The translations under genes were made by a program, and so were the position numbers. This document shows positions 33,816 through 42,792 of a DNA stretch of 64,000 nt, in pieces. Position 1 is the first letter of the stretch. The number at the start of each line of letters is the position of its first letter. Below the pieces are notes generated by a model that searched no databases, was not told the DNA's origin, and saw nothing but the letters and a program-made list of their open reading frames with translations. Source of the DNA: Steroidobacter agaridevorans (GTDB lineage: Bacteria; Pseudomonadota; Gammaproteobacteria; Steroidobacterales; Steroidobacteraceae); contig NZ_BLJO01000004.1 of NCBI RefSeq assembly GCF_009932555.1, positions 529,179 to 593,178 of the forward strand. Reading direction: 5' to 3'.

Positions 33816-34706
33816 ATGACAACTGAAAAACTTGCAGAGCTGCTGGCCGTCAATCTTTGGGTCGTGCTGTTCGTCATCACGCTCGGCATGCTGCTGGGCG
33901 CGTGGCTGCTCTGGGCCGGGCTGCAGCGCCATGGCGCTCGAATCGTCGCGCTGCTGCAGAAGTTACTCGACCGCCTTCGTCCTCATGCCGACCGTCTGCC
34001 GATGCCCCGTGTCGTGCACGGTGCTGGGCAAATAGCGAAGCAGCTGGGAGTGCAGGTCCTGCTGAGCATGGCGATTGCGATTGCCGCATGCGTCGGCTTC
34101 GTGGAGATCGCGGACGAGATCGGCGTCGACGACGATCTCGGCCGGTTCGATGTCGCGCTGAGCGCCGCCTTGAGCCAGCATGCGAGCGATGAGCAGCTGC
34201 GCATCTTCGCGGCCGTTACCGATTTGGGCGACAAGAAATTTCTCATACCCCTGGCGGCGGCCATCGCCGTGCTCATGCTGTTCCGACGCCGCTGGATGCT
34301 GGCGGCCACATGGCTGGTCGCCACCGCCGGCGGCGGACTGCTGAACGTGGGGTTGAAAGCGATTTTCGAACGTTCTCGCCCCGAGCGTCTGCACGGTTTC
34401 GCAGCCGCGGATGGCTGGAGTTTTCCGAGCGGCCATTCGTCGGGCTCATTCATCGTCTATGGCCTGCTCGCCTATTTGATCGTGATCAACTCGAAGCCAC
34501 GCTGGCATTTGCCCGTCGCGGCGCTCGCCATGACGCTGATCGTCTGCGTGGGATTCAGTCGAGTGATTCTGCAGGTTCACTATTTCAGCGACGTGCTCGG
34601 CGGCTACGCGTTCGGCGCGGCCTGGGTCGCGGCGTGGATCGCAGGTCTCGAAGCATTTCGTCGCCGGCAGCAGGGCGCAGGTCTCGCGGGAACCGATATT
34701 TCATAA
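33816..34706 (+). CDS. PAP2-family membrane phosphatase
   Basis: 296 residues with about six membrane segments. The three PAP2 phosphatase motifs are present: KAIFERSRPERL (K-x6-RP), FPSGHSSGS (PSGH) and SRVILQVHYFSDVLGG (S-R-x5-H-x3-D). Such enzymes dephosphorylate lipid phosphates, including phosphatidic acid, phosphatidylglycerol phosphate or undecaprenyl pyrophosphate, at the periplasmic face. The lactate permease gene follows 12 bases later, so the two are co-transcribed. Confidence 0.9.
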   Translation: MTTEKLAELLAVNLWVVLFVITLGMLLGAWLLWAGLQRHGARIVALLQKLLDRLRPHADRLPMPRVVHGAGQIAKQLGVQVLLSMAIAIAACVGFVEIADEIGVDDDLGRFDVALSAALSQHASDEQLRIFAAVTDLGDKKFLIPLAAAIAVLMLFRRRWMLAATWLVATAGGGLLNVGLKAIFERSRPERLHGFAAADGWSFPSGHSSGSFIVYGLLAYLIVINSKPRWHLPVAALAMTLIVCVGFSRVILQVHYFSDVLGGYAFGAAWVAAWIAGLEAFRRRQQGAGLAGTDIS

Positions 34707-34718
34707 CCGGGAGCGGCT

Positions 34719-36365
34719 ATGTGGTCACAAGGTTACGATCCATTCGGCAACTCCATTGTGTCCACGTTCCTGGCGGCCGTACCGGTGGTCGTGCTGTTGG
34801 GCTGCATCGCCTTCCTGAAAATGAAAGCGCACGTCGCGGCGCTGCTCGGCATCGCCAGTTCGCTGGCCATTGCGATCCTCGCGTTCGGAATGCCGACGGG
34901 CATGGCGACGCGTGCCGCTGCATTCGGCGCGGCGTACGGCCTCATGCCGATCGGCTGGATCATCCTCAATGTGATTTTTCTGTATCGACTGACCGAGCAG
35001 CGCGGCCAGTTTCGCATTCTTCAGGACAGCATCGCCGGAGTCACACCCGATCGACGCCTGCAACTGCTGCTGATTGCCTTCGGGTTCGGCGCATTCTTCG
35101 AGGGCGCGGCGGGGTTCGGAACGCCCGTAGCGGTGACCGGCGCGATGCTGATCGGGCTGGGATTCTCGCCGCTCGCGGCCTCGGGGTTGTCGTTGATCGC
35201 GAATACTGCGCCAGTGGCGTTCGGCGCGTTAGGCACGCCGGTGATCGCACTCGCCAGTGTGACCGGCCTCGATCTGCATGAGCTGAGCGGCATGGTGGGG
35301 CGGCAGCTGCCGTTCTTCTCGATCATCGTGCCGTTCTGGCTCATCTGGGCGTTTGCCGGCTGGCGCGGCATGGTGCAGGTCTGGCCAGCCATCGTGGTCG
35401 CGGGTGTGGCGTTCGCCATTCCTCAATATCTCGTTTCCAACTTTCACGGACCGTGGCTGGTCGACATCATCGCGGCGCTGTGTTCCATGGGGGCGCTGAC
35501 GCTTTTTCTTCGGCTGTGGCGTCCGGCCAGCATCTGGCATTCAACGAACCGCGGCGAACCCGACGGCACCGTCGCGACCGAGTCGGCAGCGGCGACCCAT
35601 ACATCGGAGCAGGTGTTCAAGGCATGGCTGCCGTGGATCGTGCTCAGCGTGTGCGTCTTCATGTGGGGCATTCCACAAGTCAAAGCCTGGCTGGACTCGT
35701 TGTTCATCATCAAGTTGCCAGTGGGCGGGTTGCACGAGTTGGTGCAGAAAGTGCCGCCGGTCGTGGCCGCGCCCACCGCCGAAGCGGCCGTTTATAACTT
35801 CAACATCCTGTCGATGACGGGTACGGGGATTCTGGTCGCATCGATCCTCAGCAGCGTGCTGATGAAATTCTCGTTGCGCGAGTTCGTGCGTGAATATTTC
35901 CAGACGCTGGTGGTCGTTCGGTTGTCGCTGCTGACCATCGCGGCCATGCTCGCGCTCGGCTACGTCACGCGCTACTCGGGCGCCGACGCGACCATGGGCC
36001 TGGCTTTCGCCCAGACGGGTTGGCTGTATCCGCTGTTCGGCACCATGCTCGGCTGGCTCGGCGTCGCGCTCACGGGTTCGGATACTGCATCGAACGTGCT
36101 GTTCGGCGGCTTGCAGAGAATTACTTCCGAACAGCTCGGGCTGAATCCCGTGCTGATGGCCGCCGCCAACAGTTCCGGCGGCGTGATGGGAAAGATGATC
36201 GATGCCCAAAGCATCGTCGTCGCGTCGACCGCGACGCGTTGGTATGGCCACGAGAGCGAGATCTTGCGCTACGTCTTCTTCCACAGCATCGCACTGGCGC
36301 TGCTGGTGAGTTTGCTGGTGCTGGGTCAGGCGTATGTGTGGCCGTTAACTACTTTGGTGCATTAG
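34719..36365 (+). CDS. lldP: L-lactate permease family transporter
   Basis: 548 residues, about 12-14 membrane segments, standard size. Conserved stretches of the LctP/LldP family: FGFGAFFEGAAGFGTPVAVTGAMLIGLGF, SLIANTAPVAFGALGTPVIAL, GWLGVALTGSDTASNVLFGGLQ and AAANSSGGVMGKMIDAQSIVVAS. Family members take up lactate or glycolate with protons. No lactate dehydrogenase gene is adjacent, so the exact substrate is open. Its 3' end overlaps the convergent ATP-grasp gene by 17 bases. Confidence 0.92.
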   Translation: MWSQGYDPFGNSIVSTFLAAVPVVVLLGCIAFLKMKAHVAALLGIASSLAIAILAFGMPTGMATRAAAFGAAYGLMPIGWIILNVIFLYRLTEQRGQFRILQDSIAGVTPDRRLQLLLIAFGFGAFFEGAAGFGTPVAVTGAMLIGLGFSPLAASGLSLIANTAPVAFGALGTPVIALASVTGLDLHELSGMVGRQLPFFSIIVPFWLIWAFAGWRGMVQVWPAIVVAGVAFAIPQYLVSNFHGPWLVDIIAALCSMGALTLFLRLWRPASIWHSTNRGEPDGTVATESAAATHTSEQVFKAWLPWIVLSVCVFMWGIPQVKAWLDSLFIIKLPVGGLHELVQKVPPVVAAPTAEAAVYNFNILSMTGTGILVASILSSVLMKFSLREFVREYFQTLVVVRLSLLTIAAMLALGYVTRYSGADATMGLAFAQTGWLYPLFGTMLGWLGVALTGSDTASNVLFGGLQRITSEQLGLNPVLMAAANSSGGVMGKMIDAQSIVVASTATRWYGHESEILRYVFFHSIALALLVSLLVLGQAYVWPLTTLVH

Positions 36366-37215
36366 GCAGCCGACGTGCGATCGCCCGAGCGTAACGTTGT
36401 TGCGCGCCTGGCGCGAGCGACGTGAACAAGCAGGGCTCGACCAGCTCGACTTCCTGCAAGCGCACGACGCCGTCGTTGTTGGTTGCGAGATCGACACGCG
36501 CATACACCGGCGTCTCGCCGATCTTTGCGAGCACCTGACGCGAAAGCTGCAACTCGGCCTCGATCGGCGGCATTTCGTGAGATTGATCGAAGCCGCGCGG
36601 CGCGGATTTCAGCGTCGGTGGCCGGCGAACCGCATGACTGAAGACGCCGTCGAAAAAGATATACGAACGCTCGCCCTCGGTCTCGAACGCAAGCAGATAG
36701 GGCTGAATCATCAGGTCCAGTCGCGCAACCAGCCGATCCACCGTTACTTGCGCCGTCTCCATCTCGGCTAGACCGAAAACGTGCGTCTCGGTCGCACCAG
36801 CGGATACGACCGGCTTGATGACGAAACGAGTCCAGCCGCGCGCGGTCACTTCGTTACGCAGATCGACGGAGCTGCCAGCCGAGACCCACAGCGTCGGCGT
36901 GATCGGGATGCCTTGCTGCTCGAGCTCCAGCAAATAACGTTTGTTGAGATTCCATTCGAGCAGGTGGAGCGGATTGAACAATGCGGTCTGGGCGTGCACG
37001 CGACGCGCCCAGGTCACGAAGGCCTGCGGATCGAGATGACTGTCCCAGGTCGATTGCACGACGACGGCTGCGAACGGGTCGAGGCTGGCTTTCGCATCGG
37101 TCCAAATCAGCGGGGTGGCGCGAATGCCAAGCTCGGCGAGCTCTGCAATCACGCCGCGATCAAGGGGCCCCAGGTCAGGATGGTACGAGCAGGTGGCAAT
37201 CGCGATATCGATCAT
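36349..37215 (-). CDS. ATP-grasp domain protein (glutathione-synthetase / RimK-like)
   Basis: 288 residues. The N-terminal pre-ATP-grasp domain (IAIATCSYHPDLGPLDRGVIAELAELGI, VVVQSTWDSHLD) leads to the ATP-grasp core: NKRYLLELEQQGIPITPTLWV, RFVIKPVVSAGATETHVF, LMIQPYLLAFETEGERSYIFFDGVFSHAVRRPP, ARVDLATNNDGVVRLQEVELVEPCLFTSL. The last segment, with D, E and the following loop, supplies Mg/ATP ligands as in prokaryotic glutathione synthetase. Probably joins an amino group to a carboxylate; substrate unknown. It overlaps the lactate permease gene tail to tail. Confidence 0.85.
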   Translation of the reverse strand: MIDIAIATCSYHPDLGPLDRGVIAELAELGIRATPLIWTDAKASLDPFAAVVVQSTWDSHLDPQAFVTWARRVHAQTALFNPLHLLEWNLNKRYLLELEQQGIPITPTLWVSAGSSVDLRNEVTARGWTRFVIKPVVSAGATETHVFGLAEMETAQVTVDRLVARLDLMIQPYLLAFETEGERSYIFFDGVFSHAVRRPPTLKSAPRGFDQSHEMPPIEAELQLSRQVLAKIGETPVYARVDLATNNDGVVRLQEVELVEPCLFTSLAPGAQQRYARAIARRLPNAPK

Positions 37216-37277
37216 GCGGCGTCGGCGGGATTCTTTGACGGCCGCTACATTATCAAAGTCCGGCGGTGAATTGCCGG

Positions 37278-39512
37278 CTACGATTCGAATCGATAGCTGA
37301 GCTTGACCAGCAGCTGATCGTCATCGCGCAAGCTGAAGGTATCTCGCAGCAGGCGCCCGCGATCGTCGCTCTCCGCTCGCTGTTCGTAGCCGCCGCGCCC
37401 ATACACGATATACAAATAGGAAAGCGGGGCGATCTCGAAGCGATAGCGGAGCTGCACGCCGAGGTTGCGCACGCTGAAGTCTTCGACGACCTCATCGGTA
37501 GGCACGGCATTGCCCGCGGGATCGACGCGATAGCCCTGACGGATGTCGGCGTTCACTACGACGGCTTGCAGCTTCAGGCGCAGCTCGTGCCGGTTGGTCA
37601 TCACCCAGTTGAAGCCGGCGTTGAAGTTCGATTCCTCGCCGTCGAAACTGCCGATCAGATTGTCCCGCTGCCACACCAGCCAGTCGGGCGTGCGGCTCGT
37701 ATACAACCCGAGATACACATTCAAGGCGTCGCTGATGAAATAGGTCGGTTCGAGATTGATGCTGTAGCCCACCTTGTCGTTGCCCGACAGCCCGCCGCTG
37801 TTCGCTTCGAGCTCCACGTGATAGGCCCAATTGCCCTGGCGCGGTCGCTCGTACTCGAAATAGCTGTTGAAGTTGGGCGGGAGATTCACCACGCCATGGC
37901 CGCGCGTCAGCAGGTCATCGACGCCTGCGCTGTTGATATTGATCTGGCCGTACTCGTAGCTGCCATTTCGCAGCCGGCTTTCGCGGCTGATCCGAAACTG
38001 ATGATTCATCAGCTGGCCGGCATCGTTGTACGAGGTGCTGACTCGCCAGCGCCAGTCCTTCGATGCATAACGCGACTCGGCGGGCAACTGGGTGAAGCGA
38101 CGGTTGAGCTGCCAGTGCGCATAGTTGGTGCTGCTGCGCTCGAGATAACCGGCGTCGTTGATCTCCAGATCGTTGCTGAAGTGCATGCCGATCCATTGCT
38201 GGCGCCAGCCATGGTCCATTTCGTAGTCCGCCCAGACCGTGGCGCCGTCGCCGCTGATGCTCGTGCCAGCCTCGTCGATCTCACTGCCGATGAGCCGGGT
38301 GCGAACATTCCAACGCGCCGTCGGCCGCCAGTTGTGATCGATGCCCACCACGCTGGCGGTTCGATCGAGATAGGGCCGCTCGACCCGGGTTGCGAGTATT
38401 CCCAGATTCTGCTCTTGGAAGTCGCGCACCAGGCGCAGTGCGCCGAATGAGCGGCCGGCGGCGTCGGCTTCATCGGCGCCGAAGACGCCGTATTTGGTCG
38501 CGCCGATGCTGCCGTTCAATTTCAACGCGCCAATGATATCCGCGGCGCCTTGGCCGTCATCGGTCGGTCCGCCGATGCGTCGCGTGTACAGCAGCTGGCT
38601 GAAGTCGGACGGGGTGGTGAACTCGAAGATGCCCTGATTCTCGGTGAAGAACGGGCGCTTGTCGCTGATGAACGTTTCGGTGGCGTCGAAGTTGACGACC
38701 AGCTCGTCGGCTTCCACCTGGCCGAAATCGGGGTTCACCGTGGCGCTGAGCTGCAGCTGTCCATTCGGCTTCCAGAACAGATCGACGCCCGCATCGAGCT
38801 CGTTGTCCCTGTCGATGGCGTCATAAAGGCTGGAAACATACGGCGTGACCGCCAGCAGCGATTGTTTGTAGCTGGTGACTTCGAGCGGCGCGAAGTCGGA
38901 GAGGAATCGTGGCCGCTCGAAGCTGGCCAGCGGCCATGCGACCCGTTCGCCGGTCGAGCCGACGACCCGATCGAGATAGATGCCGATAGTGCGAACGTCG
39001 CCGGTGTTCTCGCGCATCGGCGCGATGTGCCAGGGGATCAGGACCTCGGCGGTCCACTCATTTGCGTCGCCGCCGACAGCGTGCCGCCAGTTGCCGTCCC
39101 AGTCCTTGTTGAATTCGGTTTCGTTGGTGAGGGTGGCGTCGTAGATGCCCGCGGTCGAGGTCACCCGGAAGTTATAGCCAGTGCGCCGGTCGCCGTCGAA
39201 ATCGATCATCACATTGATGCGATCGACCTGCTCTTCGGAATCGCGCTGGACGCGTTGCAGGTTTCTGGGCACGCTCGGCGGCTGGAAATTCCGGAACGCG
39301 ACCGCGAGGCCGTCCGGCGTCGCGAGGATCCAGGCCTCCGTCGCCAGCGAGCCGGGCTCGCCGTTCAACGGCTGGGTCTTGCGAAAGTCCGTAATGTGCC
39401 TGCCTTCCCGCCACTCATCGGCATCGATCCGGCCGTCGATGTCGACGCCGAAGGCTCGAGTGGCGAGCACGGCCAGCAGCAGCCCAACGCAACCGGCGCG
39501 GCTCGCGATCAT
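37278..39512 (-). CDS. DUF5916 outer-membrane protein with CBM9-like N-terminal domain
   Basis: 744 residues. The signal peptide ends RAFGVD. The N-terminal 200 residues resemble the family-9 carbohydrate-binding fold seen before DUF5916: IDGRIDADEWREGRHITDF, TEAWILATPDGLAVAFRN, DRINVMIDFDGDRRTGYNFRVTSTAGIYDATLTNETEFNKDWDGNW, EWTAEVLIPWH. The long C-terminal part has alternating beta strands (ATVNPDFGQVEADELVVNFDATETF, FFTENQGIFEF) and ends LLVKLSYRFES, consistent with an outer-membrane barrel. These proteins are widespread next to TonB systems; substrate and role unknown. Confidence 0.85.
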   Translation of the reverse strand: MIASRAGCVGLLLAVLATRAFGVDIDGRIDADEWREGRHITDFRKTQPLNGEPGSLATEAWILATPDGLAVAFRNFQPPSVPRNLQRVQRDSEEQVDRINVMIDFDGDRRTGYNFRVTSTAGIYDATLTNETEFNKDWDGNWRHAVGGDANEWTAEVLIPWHIAPMRENTGDVRTIGIYLDRVVGSTGERVAWPLASFERPRFLSDFAPLEVTSYKQSLLAVTPYVSSLYDAIDRDNELDAGVDLFWKPNGQLQLSATVNPDFGQVEADELVVNFDATETFISDKRPFFTENQGIFEFTTPSDFSQLLYTRRIGGPTDDGQGAADIIGALKLNGSIGATKYGVFGADEADAAGRSFGALRLVRDFQEQNLGILATRVERPYLDRTASVVGIDHNWRPTARWNVRTRLIGSEIDEAGTSISGDGATVWADYEMDHGWRQQWIGMHFSNDLEINDAGYLERSSTNYAHWQLNRRFTQLPAESRYASKDWRWRVSTSYNDAGQLMNHQFRISRESRLRNGSYEYGQININSAGVDDLLTRGHGVVNLPPNFNSYFEYERPRQGNWAYHVELEANSGGLSGNDKVGYSINLEPTYFISDALNVYLGLYTSRTPDWLVWQRDNLIGSFDGEESNFNAGFNWVMTNRHELRLKLQAVVVNADIRQGYRVDPAGNAVPTDEVVEDFSVRNLGVQLRYRFEIAPLSYLYIVYGRGGYEQRAESDDRGRLLRDTFSLRDDDQLLVKLSYRFES

Positions 39513-39611
39513 GGTTGGTTCCAGAAATGCCTTGGTTACGGGGTAGGACGCGGCAGCCCCGCAAAAGGTTTAAGGCGGGCGGCCGGCGTGTTTTTGCCCC
39601 GGATGCCGGCT

Positions 39612-40616
39612 TCAGATCTGGATCGTGACCTTGCCGAAGTGACGCTGCGCCTGGTAGTACTCGAATGCGGCCACGATCTGCTCCAGGCCGAAGCTTCGAT
39701 CGATCACCGGCTTCAGGCCGTTCACTTCGATCGCGCGGATCATGTCTTCCAGATCCGTTCTGCTGCCCACCGAAATGCCACTGACGCGGAGTTGCGCGGA
39801 GAACAGCGCTGGGATGAGCAACTCGCCCGCGAAGCCCGACAGCACGCCGATCAACGCAATGTGTCCGCCGAGCCTGCATGCCGCCATCGATTGCGCGAGC
39901 GTCGCGGGCCCGCCGACTTCGATGACATGATCCACGCCACGGCCGTCGGTGAGCGCTTTGGCTTGCTCGCCCCAGTTTTGGGTGGTCTTGTAGTTGATCA
40001 GCTCGTCGGCGCCCAGTTGTTTCAGCCTTTCGAGCTTCGCATCGGAGGAGGAGGTAGCGATCACTCTGGCTCCCGCTGCCTTGGCGAACTGGAGCGCAAA
40101 CAGCGATACCGCACCGCTGCCCATGATCAGCACGGTGTCGCCTGGCTTCACCTTTCCTTGTGTCACGAGCCCTCTCCAGGCTGTGACTCCCGCGCATGGC
40201 AACGTTGCCGACTCTGCGTGGCTGAAGCCCTTCGGTGCGCGAACAAACGCATGCGCCGGCATGCAGGCGTACTCACGTGCATAGCCATCGATGAGCTCGC
40301 CGGGAATATCACGTCGGTTTGCTACGTCGATCTCGCCCGACAGCCAGTGCGGCCAGAATGTGCTCACGACGGCATCGCCTGCCTGTAACGCCGTCACGCC
40401 CTGGCCGCACGCAACCACTTCGCCCGCGCCATCCGATAGGGGAATGCGGCCGGCTGCCGATGGAATGAGGCCGCGCACGACGAAATCATCGTGGGGATTG
40501 ATGGAGCTCGCTCGCAAGCGCACCAGCACTTCGCCGGCCTTGGGCTGCGGCGGAGTCTCCTCGATCAAGCACAGGTTGGCCACGCTCGCGGGTGCTTTCA
40601 GTCGAACGGCTTTCAT
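39612..40616 (-). CDS. MDR-family zinc-type alcohol dehydrogenase / quinone oxidoreductase-like protein
   Basis: 334 residues from the ATG at 40616 (MKAVRLKAP); 38 further upstream in-frame residues look non-coding. Medium-chain dehydrogenase features: GEVLVRLRASSINPHDDFVVRG, PLSDGAGEVVACGQGV, GDTVLIMGSGAVSLFALQFAKAAGARVIATSSSDAKLERLKQLGADELINY (nucleotide-binding Rossmann segment), and DHVIEVGGPATLAQSMAACRLGGHIALIG. The usual catalytic-zinc Cys and His are not present in the N-terminal part (SSINPHD instead of C-G-x-C-H-S-D), so it is closer to the non-zinc quinone-reductase branch. It lies 76 bases downstream of the DUF899 gene on the same strand. Confidence 0.85.
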   Translation of the reverse strand: MKAVRLKAPASVANLCLIEETPPQPKAGEVLVRLRASSINPHDDFVVRGLIPSAAGRIPLSDGAGEVVACGQGVTALQAGDAVVSTFWPHWLSGEIDVANRRDIPGELIDGYAREYACMPAHAFVRAPKGFSHAESATLPCAGVTAWRGLVTQGKVKPGDTVLIMGSGAVSLFALQFAKAAGARVIATSSSDAKLERLKQLGADELINYKTTQNWGEQAKALTDGRGVDHVIEVGGPATLAQSMAACRLGGHIALIGVLSGFAGELLIPALFSAQLRVSGISVGSRTDLEDMIRAIEVNGLKPVIDRSFGLEQIVAAFEYYQAQRHFGKVTIQI

Positions 40617-40692
40617 CCCATCCTCGGTGTCGAGCTCGCCAAGCGGGCAGGCGATTGTTCGGTTCGACCTGCCCACCGGTGCGGATTCATCG

Positions 40693-41472
40693 TTACGGTT
40701 GTTTATCCCGGAAGGCGGCCTCGCCGGCATCCGACACCTCGATCCACTTCGGATCGGGCGGAGCGCCCGGCACGTAGCTGTCGTGCCAGTTCCACCATTT
40801 GTATGTTTGGCTCTGCGGATAGCCCTGCGGGGAGTCTTCCCATGTTTCCTGACGGCCGAGTGCCGTCATGTCGAGAAAACTCCAGACCGTGCCGATCGCC
40901 TCATCGCCGCGAGTGTTGATGAAATAGGTGCGGAAGATGCGCTCGCCATCGCGGATGAACGCGTTGTGGCCGTGCCATTGATCGACACCGAAGTCCAGGT
41001 CGAAGCTGTCGGTGAGCGTGTACCAGGGCATGGTCCAGCCATTCTCTTTTTTCAGTCGCGCGATGTCGGCCTGCGGGGCACGGGAGACATAGGCCAGCGT
41101 CGTGTCGCGCGCGTGCAGATGTGCGAGGTGAGACACCTGGTCGGCCACCATCGAACAACCCACGCATGCATGCTTCGGCCAGCCATGCACGCCGGGCTCG
41201 AAGAACGCGCGATAGACGATCAGCTGACGACGGCCCTCGAACAAGTCGAGCAGGCTCACCTTGCCCTTCGGGCCCTCGAACCAATATTTCTTGTCGACGG
41301 CAAGCCAGGGCATGCGTCGTCGCTCGGCCATCAACGCGTCGCGCGCGTGGGTCAGCTCCTTTTCCTTGGCGAGCATGCGCTCGCGGGCGGCATCCCACTC
41401 CTGCGCCGACACGATGGGCGGTGTGTCCAGGCTTTGCAGTTCTTTGAGGCCTTTCTCAGGTGATGCGGTCAT
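40693..41472 (-). CDS. DUF899 thioredoxin-like family protein
   Basis: 259 residues. DUF899 features: the N-terminal charged helix (EWDAARERMLAKEKELTHARDALMAERRRMPW), KKYWFEGPKGKVSLLDLFEGRRQLIVYRAFFEPGVHGWPKHACVGCSMVADQV with a CxxC motif at the thioredoxin-like active site, FDLDFGVDQWHGHNAFIRDGERIFRTYF, and a late WNWHDSY. Likely a cytoplasmic redox protein of unknown substrate. The start follows GGAGGTTGCA, a good ribosome site. Confidence 0.88.
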   Translation of the reverse strand: MTASPEKGLKELQSLDTPPIVSAQEWDAARERMLAKEKELTHARDALMAERRRMPWLAVDKKYWFEGPKGKVSLLDLFEGRRQLIVYRAFFEPGVHGWPKHACVGCSMVADQVSHLAHLHARDTTLAYVSRAPQADIARLKKENGWTMPWYTLTDSFDLDFGVDQWHGHNAFIRDGERIFRTYFINTRGDEAIGTVWSFLDMTALGRQETWEDSPQGYPQSQTYKWWNWHDSYVPGAPPDPKWIEVSDAGEAAFRDKQP

Positions 41473-41607
41473 TGCAACCTCCGAATCGATGCTGCTCGAA
41501 TCTTCGCGGAGGAGTATGGCCCCGTGCGGCGGCGGGGCGGGAGTAACAAGTGTGGCGGGAAGTCGAGCGGCGAGAGGCCACTATCGCCAGCGCCCCCGGA
41601 GTCACGT

Positions 41608-41613
41608 TACAAT
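41608..41613 (+). promoter_or_regulatory. -10-like box of the tRNA-Arg gene
   Basis: TACAAT ends ten bases before the first tRNA base, the right distance for a sigma-70 -10 element. No good -35 box is seen 17-18 bases upstream, so support is partial. Confidence 0.35.
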
Positions 41614-41622
41614 GTCGGTTCC

Positions 41623-41699
41623 GCGCCCGTAGCTCAGTTGGATAGAGTACTGCGCTTCGAACGCAGTGGTCGGGAGTTCGAGTCTCTCCGGGCGCGCCA
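41623..41699 (+). tRNA. tRNA-Arg (anticodon TCG)
   Basis: A 77-base cloverleaf. The acceptor stem GCGCCCG pairs with CGGGCGC and is followed by G and an encoded CCA. The D arm starts at TAGCTCAGTTGG, the anticodon stem CTGCG/CGCAG holds the loop CTTCGAA with anticodon TCG at 41657-41659, and the T arm contains GGGAGTTCGAGTCTCTCC. It reads CGA arginine codons. No phage or integrase sequence follows its 3' end in this window. Confidence 0.97.
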
Positions 41700-41800
41700 C
41701 TTCTCCGTCGATTGCCGACGCATCTTCCGCAACGGCAGCAGCTGAACCTTTGCTCCAGCTGTGGGTTCTATGGGCCTGACCTCCCGATAGGACCGATGTC

Positions 41801-42775
41801 ATGTACTCAGAAGGTGCGACGACCAGCCGCTCCGCCCTCGCCATTGCAGCCGGAATCGCGCTGGGAGCGGGATTGATGTTCCTGTTGGATCCACGCTCCG
41901 GCCGGCGACGCAGAGCGCTGCTGACGGATCAGATGACTCGAGGCGTAAAATCCGGCCGCGAATTCACCAGGAAAGTGCGCACTGACGCCCGGAACCGCGC
42001 ATCGGGCCTCTACCGTCAAGCACGATCTGCCGTGCACCGCGAAGCGACTGAAGATGAGCGCCCGGCGGAAGGCCGGGCCGAGTCGCCCGGCGAGCGCGAG
42101 CCCGAATATCTCCAGGAAAATTGGTCGCCCGCGCCGCGCGTGTTCGCAGGTGCGATGGGACTGGGTTTATTGGCGAGCGGTTTCACGGGGCCTCGCTCGA
42201 GCATCGCGTCTGCGGCGCTCAGCGCGACAGGTACCGCCTTGCTCCTTCGTGCAGTCATCAATCGTCCACTGACTCGCCTGGTCAGCTTCGGCGCGGACGC
42301 CGAGCAGGGCTTCATGATCCAGAAAACGCTGGAGGTGTACGCCGAAGTGGACGAGGTCTATGCCGCCTGGCGCGCGCTCGAGAATTTCCCTCAGTTCATG
42401 ACTCACGTCCGCGAGGTCACGCCGACCGGCGACCGGCGCTACCAATGGGTGGTCGATGGCCCAGCGGGTGTTCCCGTGACTTGGGAAGCCGAGATCACCA
42501 ACGACATTCCCAACGAGCTCATCGCGTGGCGCACGGTGCCCGAAGCGTCCGTGCAGAGCTCCGGTGAGGTGCACTTCGAACCCACCAGCACCGGCGGCAC
42601 GCGAATTCAGGTGCGAATGTGGTATCGGCCGCCCGCGAACCTGGTGGGACACGCGGCGGCGTGGATGTTCGCCCGGGATCCAAAGCATCAAATCGACGAA
42701 GACTTGCTGCGATTCAAATCGTTCCTGGAAACCGGCGCCACGGGTCGCGCCGAAGACAGCGCGCTCAGGCATTGA
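41801..42775 (+). CDS. Membrane-associated SRPBCC (polyketide cyclase/dehydrase-like) protein
   Basis: 324 residues. It begins with a hydrophobic helix and basic stretch (SALAIAAGIALGAGLMFLLDPRSGRRRR, as in YtxH-like proteins), then a charged linker. A second hydrophobic pair follows (FAGAMGLGLLASGF, IASAALSATGTALLLRAVI). The C-terminal SRPBCC domain starts at about residue 170: IQKTLEVYAEVDEVYAAWRALENFPQFMTHVREVTPTGDRRYQWVVDGPAGVPVTWEAEITNDIPNELIAWRTVPEA and RIQVRMWYRPPANLVGHAAAWMF. This combination is common in bacteria as a stress-linked inner-membrane protein of unknown ligand. Confidence 0.85.
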   Translation: MYSEGATTSRSALAIAAGIALGAGLMFLLDPRSGRRRRALLTDQMTRGVKSGREFTRKVRTDARNRASGLYRQARSAVHREATEDERPAEGRAESPGEREPEYLQENWSPAPRVFAGAMGLGLLASGFTGPRSSIASAALSATGTALLLRAVINRPLTRLVSFGADAEQGFMIQKTLEVYAEVDEVYAAWRALENFPQFMTHVREVTPTGDRRYQWVVDGPAGVPVTWEAEITNDIPNELIAWRTVPEASVQSSGEVHFEPTSTGGTRIQVRMWYRPPANLVGHAAAWMFARDPKHQIDEDLLRFKSFLETGATGRAEDSALRH

Positions 42776-42792
42776 GCGCGCCATCGAGTCCC

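Noticed and set aside
38550-40388. Open + frame of about 610 codons opposite the DUF5916 and MDR genes
   Set aside because: Runs across two real genes on the other strand and has no domain.
41623-41800. Possible tRNA-associated integration site
   Set aside because: No integrase gene and no repeat of the tRNA 3' end were seen downstream.
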